Assembly: GCF_949628215.1 (NCBI RefSeq)
Contig: NC_134281.1
Location: 14,270,501 to 14,334,500, forward strand
From: Phalacrocorax aristotelis
Lineage: Eukaryota; Chordata; Aves; Suliformes; Phalacrocoracidae
Length of the DNA: 64,000 bases
Direction: 5' to 3'
Numbering within the stretch: position 1 is the first letter of the stretch; each line of letters starts with the position of its first letter. The translations under genes and the position numbers were made by a program. Of the stretch, positions 10,931 through 25,000 are shown piece after piece. The notes under the pieces were generated by a model. The model did not search any database, was not told where the DNA came from, and saw only the letters and a list, made by a program, of their open reading frames with translations.

Positions 10931-13900
10931 CTAAACCTTGTACTTCTTCGCAGCTGGCTCTCCCTCCTTCCCCAGCCACTGCTGCAGGATACCTGCACTT
11001 GTTTTCTTGGGCGAAGGGCTGTGGATGAACTGACTCGTCCACCTGGGCAAATCATTTTCTTTCTTCTGAGGAGAGCCCTCCTGGGAATTTTTTAACCAGC
11101 CCAGCATCACTTTACTGCTTGGGGTGGTTTTGACCTCCTGGAGAGACAAAAGACAGGGGGAGAGAAGTCAGAAGCACAGCGAGAGCAGGGCAGGCAGCCA
11201 ACTCTGAGAGCTGGTCCAGAGAAGGATGCGGAGGCTGGAGCCATGGCCCTGCCTGCAATTAAGCACATTTGTAGGAGGTTCCCCAGACTGTTGGGAACAG
11301 GCTTGTTTCAAGTCCCATTTCACATGGGATTTGCCTCATTTGGCAGAGAAATCCTGGCACAGGGTGACAGTTTATTTCTGGAAGTAGAGGGGAGTCTCTT
11401 TGGGGCTCTGCTCCAGCATCAAGTACAGGCATGCCCCACAGACGCTGCCTGCTGCTGCCCCTCCTGCAACCTGGCAGCACCATCCCTGCTCAGGACATCA
11501 CCATGGCCAAGCTCTCCCCTGCCAAGCCCCTGCCATCCCTCACCTTTGTAGCACCCAGCTCGATGGGTGCAAGACACTCGGGTGCATTGTTGCGGACGCT
11601 GTTGACAAAGGTGGACACTGGGTGGAAAACGATGTTCTCCGTGGGCTGGATGAGTTTAACTGCTTCTTGGGTTGGCACTTCAGCAAAATCCAGCCATTTT
11701 CTGATGGCCTCATCCCCATCCAGGATGGCTGGCATCCTAGGGGACAAGACAGTCAGAGCCAAAGCCCATTGCCAATATGGCAGAGCAGGGTGCCAAAAGC
11801 CAGGCTTGTAAGCTAGCAAGGAACTGGCAGCTCAGGGGAAAATAGGGTAAAATGAAGCAGCAGGATGCTCTTCCACAAGGCAGAGCACACATTCAGTTCA
11901 GCCAGGTAGCTGCTTTGCTGGAAGAGGCAGAGGGATTGACTGCCAGGCCCTGGTCAGGCAGAGTTATCCAACTCTGATGGTCCCCCACTGGGGCACAAAG
12001 ATGGTGATTTATGGAAAGGGTGTGAGCTGGTGACCCCAAACAAGCCAGTACGGTTGTAGCATTTGCCTCCAAGGGCATCAGGAGGCAGCAGGACTCCCTG
12101 CCTGCGTGCTGCCAGACCAGTGTTTAAAGGCACAGCTTTCCTGCCTTGATTCCCCTACCGCCCTGCAGCCACCCCCACAACTCTCACTTGCCTGTGATGG
12201 ATGAAGCTCACGTCCTTGGAGGCATCCACGGTGATGATAGTGTAAGTGTACAGTGTTTCTCCTCCTGCTGGTGGCTCCCAGCTGTCAAAAATCCCAGCCA
12301 TAGTGAGCAACCTCCAGCCTCTCCATTCCTCGTCTTCTTCCTTCCCCTCAGCCTGCAGGAGGGAGGGCCCACCGCCCCAGTCAGAGCCGGCCCACGGACA
12401 GCCATAGCATTGCAAACTTGCCAGTGCTGTGGCAAGTCAATGACTCAGATCTAAGTCACGAACTGAGGGGGTTTCCAGGACCAATTCTGTTCATTTGAGG
12501 TAACTCCAGGAGAGTACCAGGAGCCTCATCCCACAGGCAAGCCAGTGCCCTCCTGCCCTTCTGAACATCCTGGCCACAGGCTCAGCCAAAGGAGGAAGAC
12601 AGCAAAACTCCCAGCCCAGTCCCCTGTGAGACACATTGCCCGCCCATGCAAATATCCGGCATGCGGGGAGCAGCAAGCGTGACGGTGAGGATACTGTGGC
12701 ACTGTTTACAGCCAGAGGACCTCAGCGGTAGGGACCGCCAGCCGCAGAGGGATGCCAGGGTGCCGAGCCTGCACAGGATGGAGCGCCGTTGGGAAACAGA
12801 CCTCCAGAGGGGGCTACAGCTGGAGGGAAGGGAGCTTTTCCCCCAGCAGCTGGAGGGAGTGAGGGTTTAGAGCTGGGTGTGAGGATTCAGGCACAGCAAG
12901 GGACTCCGTACCACAGTTTCCTTGGTCTGGGGGAAGTAAATGAAATATGGCTGCTTCCCCGCGCCCTGCTGCTGCCACTCGTAGAAGCCATCTGCCAGGA
13001 CCACGCAGCGCTTACCCTTGAGGAGAGCACCCTGGGGAGAGAAAACAAAAGCAAGCTGTGAAAAGCAGCTTCGGGCAGCCTGTGAGGGAGGATGGGGGCT
13101 CCTGGGAGCTCCCAGCCCACTCGCTCCCTCTTGGGGTTCCCCTAAACTGCTCTGCAGGGTGCACAAACACCACCACCAGCACTGTGATAAAAGATGAGCT
13201 TCACCAGCAACAACCTTTTCAGTTCTTCTATTTTAATGAAATCCGCCAGCTCTGCAGTACAGGGACTTACCCCCGTGGGCAGCAGGCAAACGGTGACCGG
13301 TACTCACTGCTAGGGAAATACTTCAGCTCCGATTTTGCCAACTGTGAGATCTCTTTAAGCTGGACACAAAGACAGCAGCAACTCACCTTGTAGGAAGACT
13401 TCTTCAGCATGGTGTCACTGCGGCAGTTGGAGGTATTAAACTGCATTTTGGAGGGGTCATCCTTTTTGAACCAGGAGGGAACCAGGCCCCAGCGCATGTC
13501 CATGAGGACCCGCTCAGAGGAGTCAGCATCCTTTTCAGCGAGACAGAGAAAGGCCTCAGGTTACAGCCACATCGCAGGGACCATGAGCATCCCCACAGCT
13601 CAAGAGAGGGACTTTGAGGAGCCCTATAGAAACAGGTTCTCCCCCAGCAAAGGAGGAACAGGCTTGTACCTCTACCGAGAGCTGAGCCAGGGCTTGCAGC
13701 CCCTCCAGCACCAAATCTGCCTCTGCTCTTTGGTGCGATGCCACTCAGCAGCCATGCTGAAATAGCCACTAATTATAACCTTTTGTGTATTCTTAATGGC
13801 TTTCCTGTAAGAACTAATCTTCAGCAGAAAGCACAAGAATATTTTGCAGGAATAAATAACTAAGTGTCTCAGTTAGGCTCGCCCGATGACTCTCTGGAGG

Positions 13901-15578
13901 AATGCACACATGTTTTCTTCAACGGGAAGTGCCTGGACACACGAGCTCCCCAGCTCTTGAGTAAACGGTCACGTGGGGCTGGTGTTAAGGTCCTCAAAAC
14001 TTCCCTCCTTACAGCAAGCGTCCCAAAGGGTGTGAGCCTCACCTTCATTTTAATAACGTGATTTCTGCTGACCTGGTTCACTTTCACTCCTTGCGCTTTG
14101 CATATCAGCTGCCTTCGGACAATGGAAACGGCTTGCGGCTTTCACTTCTCCCCCAGCTCACTCTCGCTTTCTGCCCGCAGCTGCCAGCCCCGGGTGTGCA
14201 CAGCTGGGTGAGCAAGGCCCCGGGGGGCATTGCTTCCAAAGAACTGCAGTAGATACGTATATATACGTATACAGACCTACTATAGGTGTGTGTATATAAG
14301 GACGCATATGTGCCTCCTTTTGTTAAGTCTTCCAGAGCCTCCCAGAAATGAGAAGCGGCAAAAAGGGGCACCTTACCCCACGCCCATATCCCAACAGCTG
14401 AACAGAGATGCACAACTGAGCAGGCATCTGCCTGTGACCTGTATCACGCTCTCAGCCCCATATTCCCCTGCTGCACCAGCCTATCGCCTGCCTCAGAGGG
14501 ATGTGGGACCCCAAGGCAGGAAAGGAAGGGACGAAGGATGTCCCATAGCATCGCCCAGGGCACTTGGAGGCAGCCCCACCCCACCCCCTGTGCCAGTAAG
14601 GGCTGTGGAGCACAGCAGCCCCTTTTGCTGCCCCCCGGCCAGCGGAGGAAGAACAGAAGGAGCCCAGATTGGGGTGTTTCAATTCAGCGCACCCAGCTTC
14701 ACCCCACTGAGCACGAAAGAGCAGCAACTCACTGGGCATCCTCTTGTGTGGAAACCGAACAAGATGCACAAACGGTTGTACAGGCTGCTCAGGTTGTCTG
14801 GAGAAGGTCTGGTGAGGCTTAAATTAGCTGGGATAACGGTCACCACAGGTGTACAGTTCTTTTACAGCTCTTAAGTTGAGATTTTTTTTCTCTACCCTCC
14901 CCCTACCAGTGCAACCTGAACACTGTCAGCAGCGTTATGAAATTAAAAAAAGCAGAATAAAACCAGCAGAGCAATTATATGCATTCGGGAAAAAATTCTA
15001 CCAAGGTTAATCACATCTATACAGATTTTTAGCAGACGATAAAACACGACGCTGGATTCCCCGCCCTCCTTAGGGACATGTAAATACTAACAAGAAGAGA
15101 CATCTTCGCAATCAGAAAATTCGGTCCCTGCCACGCACGCTGAGCAAAGCGGAGCCGAACAAGCCATTACAACTCAGACTGGGTACCGCACCGCCCCGGG
15201 AGGCACAGCCCCCTTCCCGCCGCTCGGCCAGCCTCTGCCGTGAGCCACCGGACGCACACCCGGGTTTTGGGGGGGGCAGCAGCCGCCGCCGCCGCCGCCG
15301 CCGCCGCGGGGCACCCGACGCAAGGGGCGCTGCCGGAGCCGGGACGTGGCCCCGCCGCCCTCGTTGGGGTTTGCAAAGCAAGGGGAGGGAGGTACCTGCT
15401 GCAGGTGCCGGCGGGAGAGCAGCACCGGGCCGCTGGACTGCGGGCCCTTGTTGTAGCAGGGCCGGTACCTCTCCGCCCGGATCCACTCGGGCTGCCGCCG
15501 CTGGCCCCACCGGTCGCGGTAGGCGCAGGCCCGGCGGAGGCTGTCGGCCCCCAGGGAGCAGGCGGTGCGCCCACACAT
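10931..15578 (-). CDS. HMCES: HMCES, abasic-site shield protein (SRAP domain), 6 coding exons
   Basis: HMCES covalently traps abasic sites in single-stranded DNA through a thiazolidine link to its N-terminal cysteine. Coding exons on the - strand: 15396-15578, 13387-13530, 12912-13031, 12192-12352, 11544-11736, 10931-11137. They total 1008 bases and stay in frame, giving 335 aa (human 354). The start codon gives MCGRTACSL, so Cys2 becomes N-terminal after Met removal. Catalytic positions are intact: Cys2, Asn96 (in NTSNCRSD), Glu127 (in GFYEWQ) and His202 (in IHHRMP). The C-terminal [14 protein letters not shown] matches the PCNA-binding-type end of the human protein. Compared with human, the loop after FIYFPQ is about 8 residues shorter. 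Intron 4 uses a GC donor. COPG1 lies upstream in the same orientation, as in human. Confidence 0.95.
15282..15307. repeat. (CCG)n trinucleotide repeat in HMCES intron 1
   Basis: A run of eight CCG units follows gcagcag, about 90 bases inside intron 1 of HMCES. It is unstable sequence of the fragile-site type, but short here. Confidence 0.85.
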
Positions 15579-16075
15579 CCCGCCGCCCGCCCGGCTCTGC
15601 GCTGGGGCGGGACGGGGACGGCCGAGGGCCCCGCTCCGCTCCGCTCCGCCCCGCCGGGGAGGCGGCCGCGGGAGGAGCGGGGCCGGGGCCGGGGCGGGGC
15701 GGAGGCGGGGCCGGCCCCCCGCCGCGGGAACGCCGCTCCCCCCGTGAAAGGGCCACGGCAAGCCACGGCATGGTTTTATCTAAGCGACATGAAAAGGGCA
15801 GGGAGCGGCTGTCACCCGGTGTTGTCGCCTCGCCTCAGCATGCTGCCAGCGCGACAGAAGCTGGCGACCTGCTACGAGGCCCTCCGATGCAGGGACAAAG
15901 CGCTTTGTCAAATCGGACCTTAAAAACATGGTTATTTTATAGACAGAGCCCCAAATACAGCTGTACTGCAGAGAACACAAAAGCTGCTGTAGTGAACGTG
16001 ATCCCTATTCTGCTGCCAGAGAAAGAAGCATTGCCCACGGGGACTGGGGGTCAGGACAGTCCTGGAAGAGGCAGT
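15579..16075. other. HMCES promoter/CpG island and COPG1 3'UTR
   Basis: Only about 500 bases separate the COPG1 stop codon from the HMCES start codon. The half nearest HMCES (15,580-15,770) is GC-rich with ccgccccgccgg-type GC boxes and no TATA box, typical of a housekeeping promoter. The other half must hold the COPG1 3' end. No canonical AATAAA was found on the - strand; a TATAAA variant lies at 15936-15941. Confidence 0.6.
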
Positions 16076-19000
16076 TTATCCGACAGAGGCCATGACCACA
16101 TCCACTGGGAGCTCCTCTCCACTGCGAGCGGTGACCTGCATCGTCACGGTGTCGGTCAGAACAAGACGAGACCGTACCAGGAGGTCGTGGCCACCCCGGA
16201 ACACACCTGGAAGGGAGAGTGTGAGGAAGGAGTCAGCCTGTTGCAGGCTGCCCCCCCTCCCAGCCTTAGAAATGAACACTGCTGTGTGGCAAGGGCAGCT
16301 TTCCCATGTGCGGTCTGGCAAAGCCCCAGCACTGGGCCAGGAGAGACCCTCGACCAGCACATTTCTAACTCATTATAACGTATCTGAGACTTTTGCTACT
16401 GTAAAACTCATGAAAGCAAAGTGTAAGATAAACTCCAGCTGAGAAGAGATCCAGGTACTCCTTCAGTGATGAGCAGTCACTCGTCTAAGAGCTCCAGGAC
16501 ACATCCATTTTGCTGGACAAGGGTGCTGTACTTGCTCCCCCAGGCTCACTCCAAACCAGGATGCCACAGATCAAAGACAGCAGATTCCACCCAGTTGAGC
16601 CTAGGGCTGATCCCAACACCCCTCCCATCACAGCACCCTCCCTGATCCCAACATCAGCTGCTCCTCACTTGCAGAGACAGAAACCATGTCAGGGACAAGA
16701 CTCCAAATCCTAGCCAGGGTGCAGCGGGCTCCATCGGAAACTCCTGCCCTGATTTTCAACAGGCAGCTCTGTGCAACCCCCCAGAAAGCTGCTACTCGAG
16801 TGGAGACCTCACCCCACAGCTCACCTGCCAGGTACAGAGTGTGAGAGTTCTTGTTATCTGGCACTTTATCCGATCGCTCACAGGGCTGCATCCCCAGGAA
16901 CTTCACGATATTACTAACTGCCTCTGTTAAGGAAAAAAATAAAACAGGCTCCATATCACAGGTGTCTTGACAAGGGCACACAAACAGCATCTAAACATGA
17001 CTCAAGCCCTCCCTGCACATTAGGGTTCATGTTCCTTGTTCAGAGGGACACATAGCATTGGTAGTATTGTCATTTTAGAGGCTGCCAGGGAGGCAAAGGC
17101 AACACACAAAAACCCCTCCGCCACATAGCCATTCTGTTATCTGATGCAGCAAAGGTGCAACAGAAGCAGGACGGTGAATGAGTCAGCCAACGGAAATAAG
17201 AGTGCAGCTGGCTGCATGCTTACTGTGCAACCCTGACAGCCAGCTTGCCTCTCGGGGGACGGATGCAGAGAGAAGGAGACACCTCACAGGTCTTCAGGAG
17301 GCATCTGAAAAGGCCTCAGGGAACATATTTCAAGCCCAAGGCACTGTGTAAGGAAGCACTGAGATGGCTACAGAACATGGACACCCTTCTGAGCCATCAA
17401 AAGGACTGCGTTTTCACAGGCTTCTCAGGAACAACAAAAGGAGTCTTTCATACATGATGAAAGAGAAGAGGGCTCACACCACAGGCCTGCCCACCAACTT
17501 CATGTCTTCCGCTTTATTGACCTTTTTTTACTGGTCTGGAGTCCTAAGGTCAGAGCATCCCCTGCTTTCACAGAAGGGAAGTGGGAACTTGCAGCTGACC
17601 TATGGTCTGCTTGTTAGGGTAAAGTGTGAGAGCAAAGCAAGATGTTCTCTTGCCTCCCACAATCCACAGGGCCCAGAATACTTGTTTGGTTTTTTTGAAA
17701 CCTGAACTAACTTGTTATCACACCAACTGTAGCTCCACATTTAACAGCTACGGTGAAACTATTTATGAAGGGTTTTGCCCCATTAGCCTTTCTGTGAGAT
17801 CTAAAGTGAGCCAGACTGCACCTCTGGACTTTGGCTGTTGGAGAGAGAGAAATGTTAAGGGCTCTGCTGGGTTCAGGCACCCCCTTACCTTCAAGGGTTT
17901 TAAAAGCAGATAAAGTAAAGGTCTCTTCCTTTTCATACTCATCACCTACTTCATCCCAGGCTGCTCCGAAGTTTGGCTTCAGAACTCGCTGGATGTGATC
18001 AGCCACTGTTACCTCCAGGTCTTCAAGCTGGTGGTAGAAGAGGTTCAAATGAAAGATGGTTGTTCATAACTCTGCTCTCTCCAGAGTGAGCTTTAGCCTG
18101 GATTCCCTGAGATCAGGTCAGTGCAGGAGACAGCTTTCACTTCAGGCCATGAATACATCACAGCAAGCCCTGCCCCTTCTAGTTTGCTTGGGCAAACACC
18201 ACTTGGCTGAGCAACTACTTGGCCTGGGAAAGCCACTGGCCATGCCATTTCCAGGGTTTACACAGCAGGTTCCCGTTCTGAGCACAGCCCTTGGCCTGAC
18301 AGAGATCAAAGCACTGGACAAACGTCCAAAACAGAGGACAAAGACTAAGAAACAGCCACTTGTGCTCACATAGATGCAGCATTTGTTTCCCTGGAATGCA
18401 CATAAGCTTCTATTTTGCCTTTCTGGACTGTTGTTTTGTAGGCTGGTAAAGTACAGTGAGATACTGCCAGGCATTTGCAATCACGTAACAGTGTGTGCTG
18501 GGTTAGCCGAACTACTGCTGTGACTACATCTGTGTAATGCAGCAGTGGGCTCATCCCTCCAGAGCATGTATCGAAGAGCACTCAGCACCAGAGCTGGCTA
18601 GATACCAGCCTGCATTAATTTCAGCTACCGTACCGCTGCAGGAAAGCATCTCCTCCTGATTCTGGCTGAAAACATGTGGAAGAGTTTATTTAAGTATCAT
18701 TCAAATGCCCTGGCAACTAGTGGGAAGCAGAGAGAGGGGTTAACCTTGCACGTTCCTTTGGTAAAACCCCTCCTCGCTCCTTCTGGGAGGATGTTGTGTC
18801 CTCAGTGACTCACTGCAGAGCAGTGCCTCTAATCAGATTCACAGCAGTGACAGGCAACACAGACAAAACAGCTTCTGGAGCTAACAGGGCAAGCTGAGGT
18901 TGTGGCACAACATCCCTTCCTTTCTGGAGGGTAATCACCACACTCTGAGGCAGTCCCTGTTTCTGACCAGGCATTAAGTTCAGCTTCTTCCTTTGTGGCA

Positions 19001-22000
19001 CAAAAACTGTTCTGGAAACAGCACAGCCTGGAAGCGAGGTGTTTCTGCAGCATCAGTGCTTTCATCAGTCTTGGTTCAGGGGAGGGAAAAGGCCCACCTT
19101 CCCCAAAGCAAGAATAAGGATGGCAATCTGCCTGTATCAGGCAAGCCACTAGGCAGTTAACTGTGCCATCATGGAGAGCAACTCATGGAGAACAAAAGAT
19201 GACCCATGACCCTCTGTCTCCACAAACCTGATTGTGCAACTGCTGGAGCCCATAGGGCACAGCCAGCCAAGCACAGAGGATATGCCATGGCCTCCCACAA
19301 CATAAGTATCCTGCACAGTCAGTTGTCTGCCTGGAGAGCAACAGTAGGATACTCAGAGACAAAGCAAGCTCCCCAAACCCACATTTGCACCTCGGGACAG
19401 ACACCACAGAGACAGCAAGAACCCGCTCTTCACATGATGCTGCTCACATCACTGTCAGTGGTCACATAGTTGCTTGCAGGTATCCGAATACAGATCACAA
19501 AAGCTCTCAAAATGACTGTAGTTTCCATGATCAGGTACACGCCCAGCTCCTTACCACATACTCATCCTCGTAACCCTCGTCGTCTGTCTCACCCGTGTTC
19601 GGATCACAGTCCTTGACAGTGAACTTCATCATGCAGCTGAAGGTACAGGCCACTGGAGGTGGGGGAGGCAAAGGCGAAGCTCACATTACACCAGATCTGC
19701 AATGCTCTGCAGCAGAGCGGGGCTGGGAAACCTGCGGCAGCTGGGTTCTCCCCCTCACTGTCAGCAGCACAGGCTTAGCCCATGACCTAGAGAGGGCTCT
19801 CCAACAGTTTCTCTCTCTCAAGGACAAGGTATTTATTTATAATATTAAGGCTAGCAAACAGCGATAAAGACAGGCTCATGATGGTTGTACAACACCATAA
19901 TCCTCAGATCAAGTGCTATTACTTATGAACCTCAGGTTGTGTTGGGAATACTAACTAAACATGTCCCACCAGTGCCCTGTGAAGAGACAACCTCCTTATC
20001 TAGAGATTGGTTCACGTGCCTGTGAAATGAAACCACCTTGCACTGCAACAGAGCAGCTGATTAATACCGCTGGGCTGGGAGAGGAAGCGATGGGGAACTT
20101 ATCCCCAAGAAGATAGGCACTGCTGGGTGAATGGCAGCAACACACATAGGTGAGCAGTCCCAGAACAAAAACCAGGGAGACCAAAGCACAGGCAAGGCCT
20201 GGTTCATGTTCTGGACAGTGACAAATGAGAGGATGTTCAGTTCAAGTAGACCTCCCTGAACTTCCAGCAGTTTGTCTGAAATATCCCTTTGCTACTCAGA
20301 GCATCTGGGCACTCACAGCGCTTTACAAGTACCAGCCTCCCCACATACTAAACACAAAGAAGAGACAGGCTAAAGGGACAGGCCAGGGTGCATGGGAGAC
20401 AACTCGGCAGAGAGCTGAATGCTTATCTGCCAGCTCTCATGGCCTGACTCAACAATGCTACAGCACAAGGGAACCAGGAGGGAAGAAGGGAGGCCTGACA
20501 GCCCACAAACAGCAAAGAGAAGTCATGCTCAGCGTCACTCAGGGCTACACCCACACACAGGCTATAAATATCTGGCTAGGATGCAAGGTAGAATGTGTGG
20601 GGGCGAGCAATACGGTACACTTAATTTGGGGGACTTCAGGGGATGTCAAGAAAACAGAGGACAAACTGTTTACCTGCTGTTGGATCCTCTTCAGACAGTG
20701 CCACCAGCGTGTAGCAGGTACCTGGCTGGTTGTACACCAGGGTTTTGGCAGGTACATAGCCAATGACCTCATATCCCTCTGTTGGCTCCATCTGCACTGT
20801 GACATTCTCCAGGATCTGATCATTCAGGGTGTTCGTGCAGTCAAACTAAACGGGGAAGGGGAAGCAGCAACAGCTTGAAGCAGCTCACTCTAGATCTAAT
20901 AGCAGACTCACTTTAGGCAGAGTGGGAGCATGGTATCAATTCATGAACCCCTAGCTGTTTGTGTTTCAACAGCGCACCTTGCTATCAGCTGGCTAGTCAC
21001 AGGGCTCATGCATTCCAGTTTAGTCACAGAGCAACTGTGACTAAAACCTACTAATTTAAATGCTTTAGGGGAGAAGCTAAAACCCTGCAGGGGACTCCAC
21101 TGCTCCAGCAAACTTTTTTTTTTTTCTTTTAAAAGGAAACAACACTTAAAATGAAACAGCCTGCTGCCTGCCACCCAGGCAGGAGCACAAATTCAATGAG
21201 GGCAGGGATGTGTCAGCTTCGGCCTGTTTCAGTTCACCAGTTAGCATGGAACATTTTCCTCTAAGTGTACTTTGTCCTTTCTCCCTGGATGGTAATTCCC
21301 AGGTTAACGCTTTGCTGTATGGAAATGCGACTATTATCTTGCCTATGTCTTCTTACCCAGTGCTACAGGGACACAGCAGATGGGAAGATGACCCGCTGCA
21401 CAGCTCAAACTAGGGATAGTTTGAGCACGTTTCAGCAAGTCTAAACTTGCTGATTAGACTTTGTTCCGGCTGCAATGACAAGTCACTTAAACTCATACAA
21501 TTGCATCTGGTGGATGGACAACAGAAACAAAGATCAACCCCTATGAGGACTGTGTAAGCAGTTCTGAGCTTTTAAGGAGCTGGCTAAGGACAAAACACTG
21601 CTGCTATCAAGCTAGTGTAGGACTCACTGTGCCTTTAGCTCCCCAAGGCCCAGGCAAAGATGCTGGCACATTAATCCTAACATCTCACATGTAGCAGCAG
21701 GGTGGTACAGCCAAGGCTGAGACATACAGAAAAAAGCACCTGTACCACACAGGCTAAAACAAAATATAGGCAATGAATGGCTCTCCCCCACCACAACCCT
21801 TTCTTGGGTACCCTTTTCAGCCTCTTAGATATAGTAAGCTTTGCTCTTTTATGCCTGAACTATGTGCTTGGGGACCCTCAGGAATGACCACACCTCCCCA
21901 TGCCAACTGCTTGGTGAGAATAGCCCCATCTAGTGCTTGTTTGATGTATTTGGACTGTACGTGTAAGCATTGTTCAGCCACAGACACACATGCTTCCTAA

Positions 22001-25000
22001 TTAATTTTTTCTGTGGCTCTGCTGCCATGGATGAGAAACTAAGGACTCCTCACTGCAGTGACATGCTTTGAACACAGATATGCCTTAGCTATTTCTTCCC
22101 AGTAGAGCTTTTAACCAGTCAGAAGCTTGTTTTTTCAATACTCTTTCAGCACCACATGCCACAGCTACCCACCTGGAACACCATGTGGCTGACAAACGTG
22201 TGCTTGGTGCAACGAACCACATACTCTGTCTCCAGCTCTGTTAAGGCAACAGGCTCTGGGGAAGACTTGAAGAGCGGGCCCAGTCCCCGAAACTCTGGGA
22301 TCGCCCCCAGTTGCTCTGAAACAGAGAACAAAGAAACCGTTGCTTTTCCCAACCCACAGGAAGGTCTTAGCAGTTTCAACGTTCTCACTTAAGCTGCCAG
22401 AAGCTGCTGCAGCAAGGAACTATCCATTAAACACTCATAAACATTCACAAGGGACTTTTAAAGGCAGAGTCATCTTTTGCCCACATCTACTGCAAGATAG
22501 AAAGGACTACAGGCACCTCCACCTCCCAGGAGCAAACAGTTCGCCTGAAGTTGGGAGCCCATGTCACTCCCTGCAAGGAGATGGGACAAAGCCAGAGGGT
22601 CTAAACAGGCTCAGCAAGAGGTGGCTATATTGGTCTCACACACAGGCATAGGAGAGGCTTTGTATCAGTTTACCTTGGAATATTTCTTGCCGTGTTGCTG
22701 CCACCTTCTCTGGCTGTTTGACTACAGCAACAGGGGCATTTTCTGCAAGAGAAAAAGAAAACAAAAACAAAACTGAAAAGATTTGAAGGTGAGGAGTAAG
22801 AAGTAACTAAATCAGAAAAACAGATCACTGTCTGGATTTGCCTAAGGAAAGGAAGGGAGCTTACTTCTCATTTTGCTATGGACTAGACACCCATATTTAG
22901 CTTCCTAAACACCTTTGGAACTGCAGCAGCTCCAGTGACGATTACCAACTATTACTATTATTAGCAGTTGAACTAAACTGAAACACTAATGTGGGAGCAA
23001 CCAGATTTGCTGGCCTTAGTCTTTACAGAGATGTAATCCCACAAAATTCAAATAGGATGGAGCTCAGCAATTCCCAGCAGGCCCAATGCAGCCTATTGTC
23101 CGAGGGCTGGTGCTGCTAGGGAATTACTTGCAGTCTGGAGCAGCATTCGGGGGACTGTTCCTCACCTGCTCTTTGCTCAATGATAGGAGCTGTTGCCAAA
23201 GGAACAGATTTCAAGTCAAAGGGTTTCTCAGAGGGCTCCAGGGTGTACTGATGCAGAGCCCTCTCCAGGCCAGGGATGGACACTGTCAAACCTGGGGACA
23301 GAAGGGACAGGTCACTGAAACCAGAGATAATGCCATCTCTTTGTCACTTCTTAAATCAGGAAAGAGGTGCAGACTTGTTTTGAGGACTTCCTGCATTACC
23401 ATTCAGGATGTAGCCAGCATTGAGGGCTTTCTGCTTCTGCTCCAGGACATTCAGGTAGAAGGTGGCTCTGTCTCTCACTTCGTTGTCATCATCCATCACA
23501 CACCTGAGAAGAAAGTGGAAAAATTTCTTCAGTGCAAGGCAGCAGAGTACACATGAATGAATCCAGGTGACTAAGCCACCTTATAGGGCCAGAAAAACAT
23601 GTCATAGGAGACAACCAGTAATCTACTAGTAACTGTATTAGAAAAGCAATCATCCACCACACTTGGCTTCTGTCCACTTTGCAGTGCCGAATGCAGTGGT
23701 GATCCCATCACAGGATCCCAGGTACCCACTGCACCTTCTCAAACCCACAGCTAGAAGAGACTAGACATGCATGGGGATGCTAACAAGCTCTCCAAAAAAC
23801 TAGAAGTTTTCACCCAGGATGTTGAGAAACTCCAAGGTGCAACTCACCTTTTCAGTAACACCAAGATACTGGGTAACATCTCCTCATTCTGAGCTCCAAA
23901 CTTGGCCAGGGCACTTACAGCACCTGTAGCACAAGTATTGAAAACAGAATTAGAAATCAAAGAATTCACCTGAAGTTTCCTCTGTTTCCTGGCCTTGTTC
24001 AAATGCCATGTCAGAGATGCTAGCACTAGTATAAAGCATTACTGTGACTAGAAAGAGGCAGATGCATTACAGCAAAGTGCCTGCAAACCTCCTCTGCCTC
24101 GTTTCAGAGTCACTGCATCTCCCTCCCCATTTCTGAGCTGCAAGCCACCTCTTCCATCAATACTACTGCAGGATCTTTGCTGTGTAAAAAGATCTGCTCA
24201 GGACTAGAGCAAATCACAATCCTCAAAAGCAGAGACGTTCTAGCAGTATACTGCCTTGAAGATCTGTCATAGGATAGACAGCTTTCCAGGTCTGCCTCTT
24301 ACCTGCCCGGACTTCTTCATGCTCCAGGACCACCCTGTTGTAGATGAAGCGAATGTATTTGGAGGGGTTGTTGGTTTTGGGCCCTTCCTGCCCCAAGAGG
24401 TGGAGGATACGAGTGGCCAGCACAGTAAACTCGCAGTCCTCGATGAATTCACAGAGGTGAGACAGGCCTGTCTCTTTGCTCTCCGAGTTCTCCTCAATGA
24501 TGCTGATGATGCAGTCCACAATGGCTCGCTTGTATTCAAAGCCACCCTAAGGAGCAAGGGGGAACTGCTCAGCTGGAAATCTCAAATTATTTTAGAGGCT
24601 CTGAACTATCCAGACAGGAAAGAATTTCATTTGAAAAGGTCACTCACAGTCAGTGCTTTGAATCTGGGTTTGAAAGGAGAAGGACAATAATGCTGCCCTG
24701 ACTTCTGACCCTCTTTATGCCCAGAGGGCCAGCTAATATTCTGAATGGTTGCAGTGAAGAAAAAAAAAGTCCTAAAGAAGATAAAACAATCCATCCACCT
24801 GAGGGGTTTATATCTCCTTCAAAATCCTCTGCTGCTAGAATTAGTGCATAAAAACAGCCACATGGGAGGAAAAAAACCCGACCCTCTCCCCTTTAGCACC
24901 AGAAATCTGAGGATGAATCACAAGAGAAATATATTAAGGATCATATCTGCCACAGCAGGACCCAGCAAATAGCCCCATTAATGTGGGAAGACAGGCAATC

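Noticed and set aside
14245-14305. AT-rich tatatacgtatac region as a replication origin or promoter
   Set aside because: It is a short alternating purine-pyrimidine stretch inside HMCES intron 1 with no supporting motif.
15167-15766. Longer open frames over HMCES exon 1
   Set aside because: Only the frame beginning MCGRTACSL matches HMCES. The others are shadows in the CpG island.
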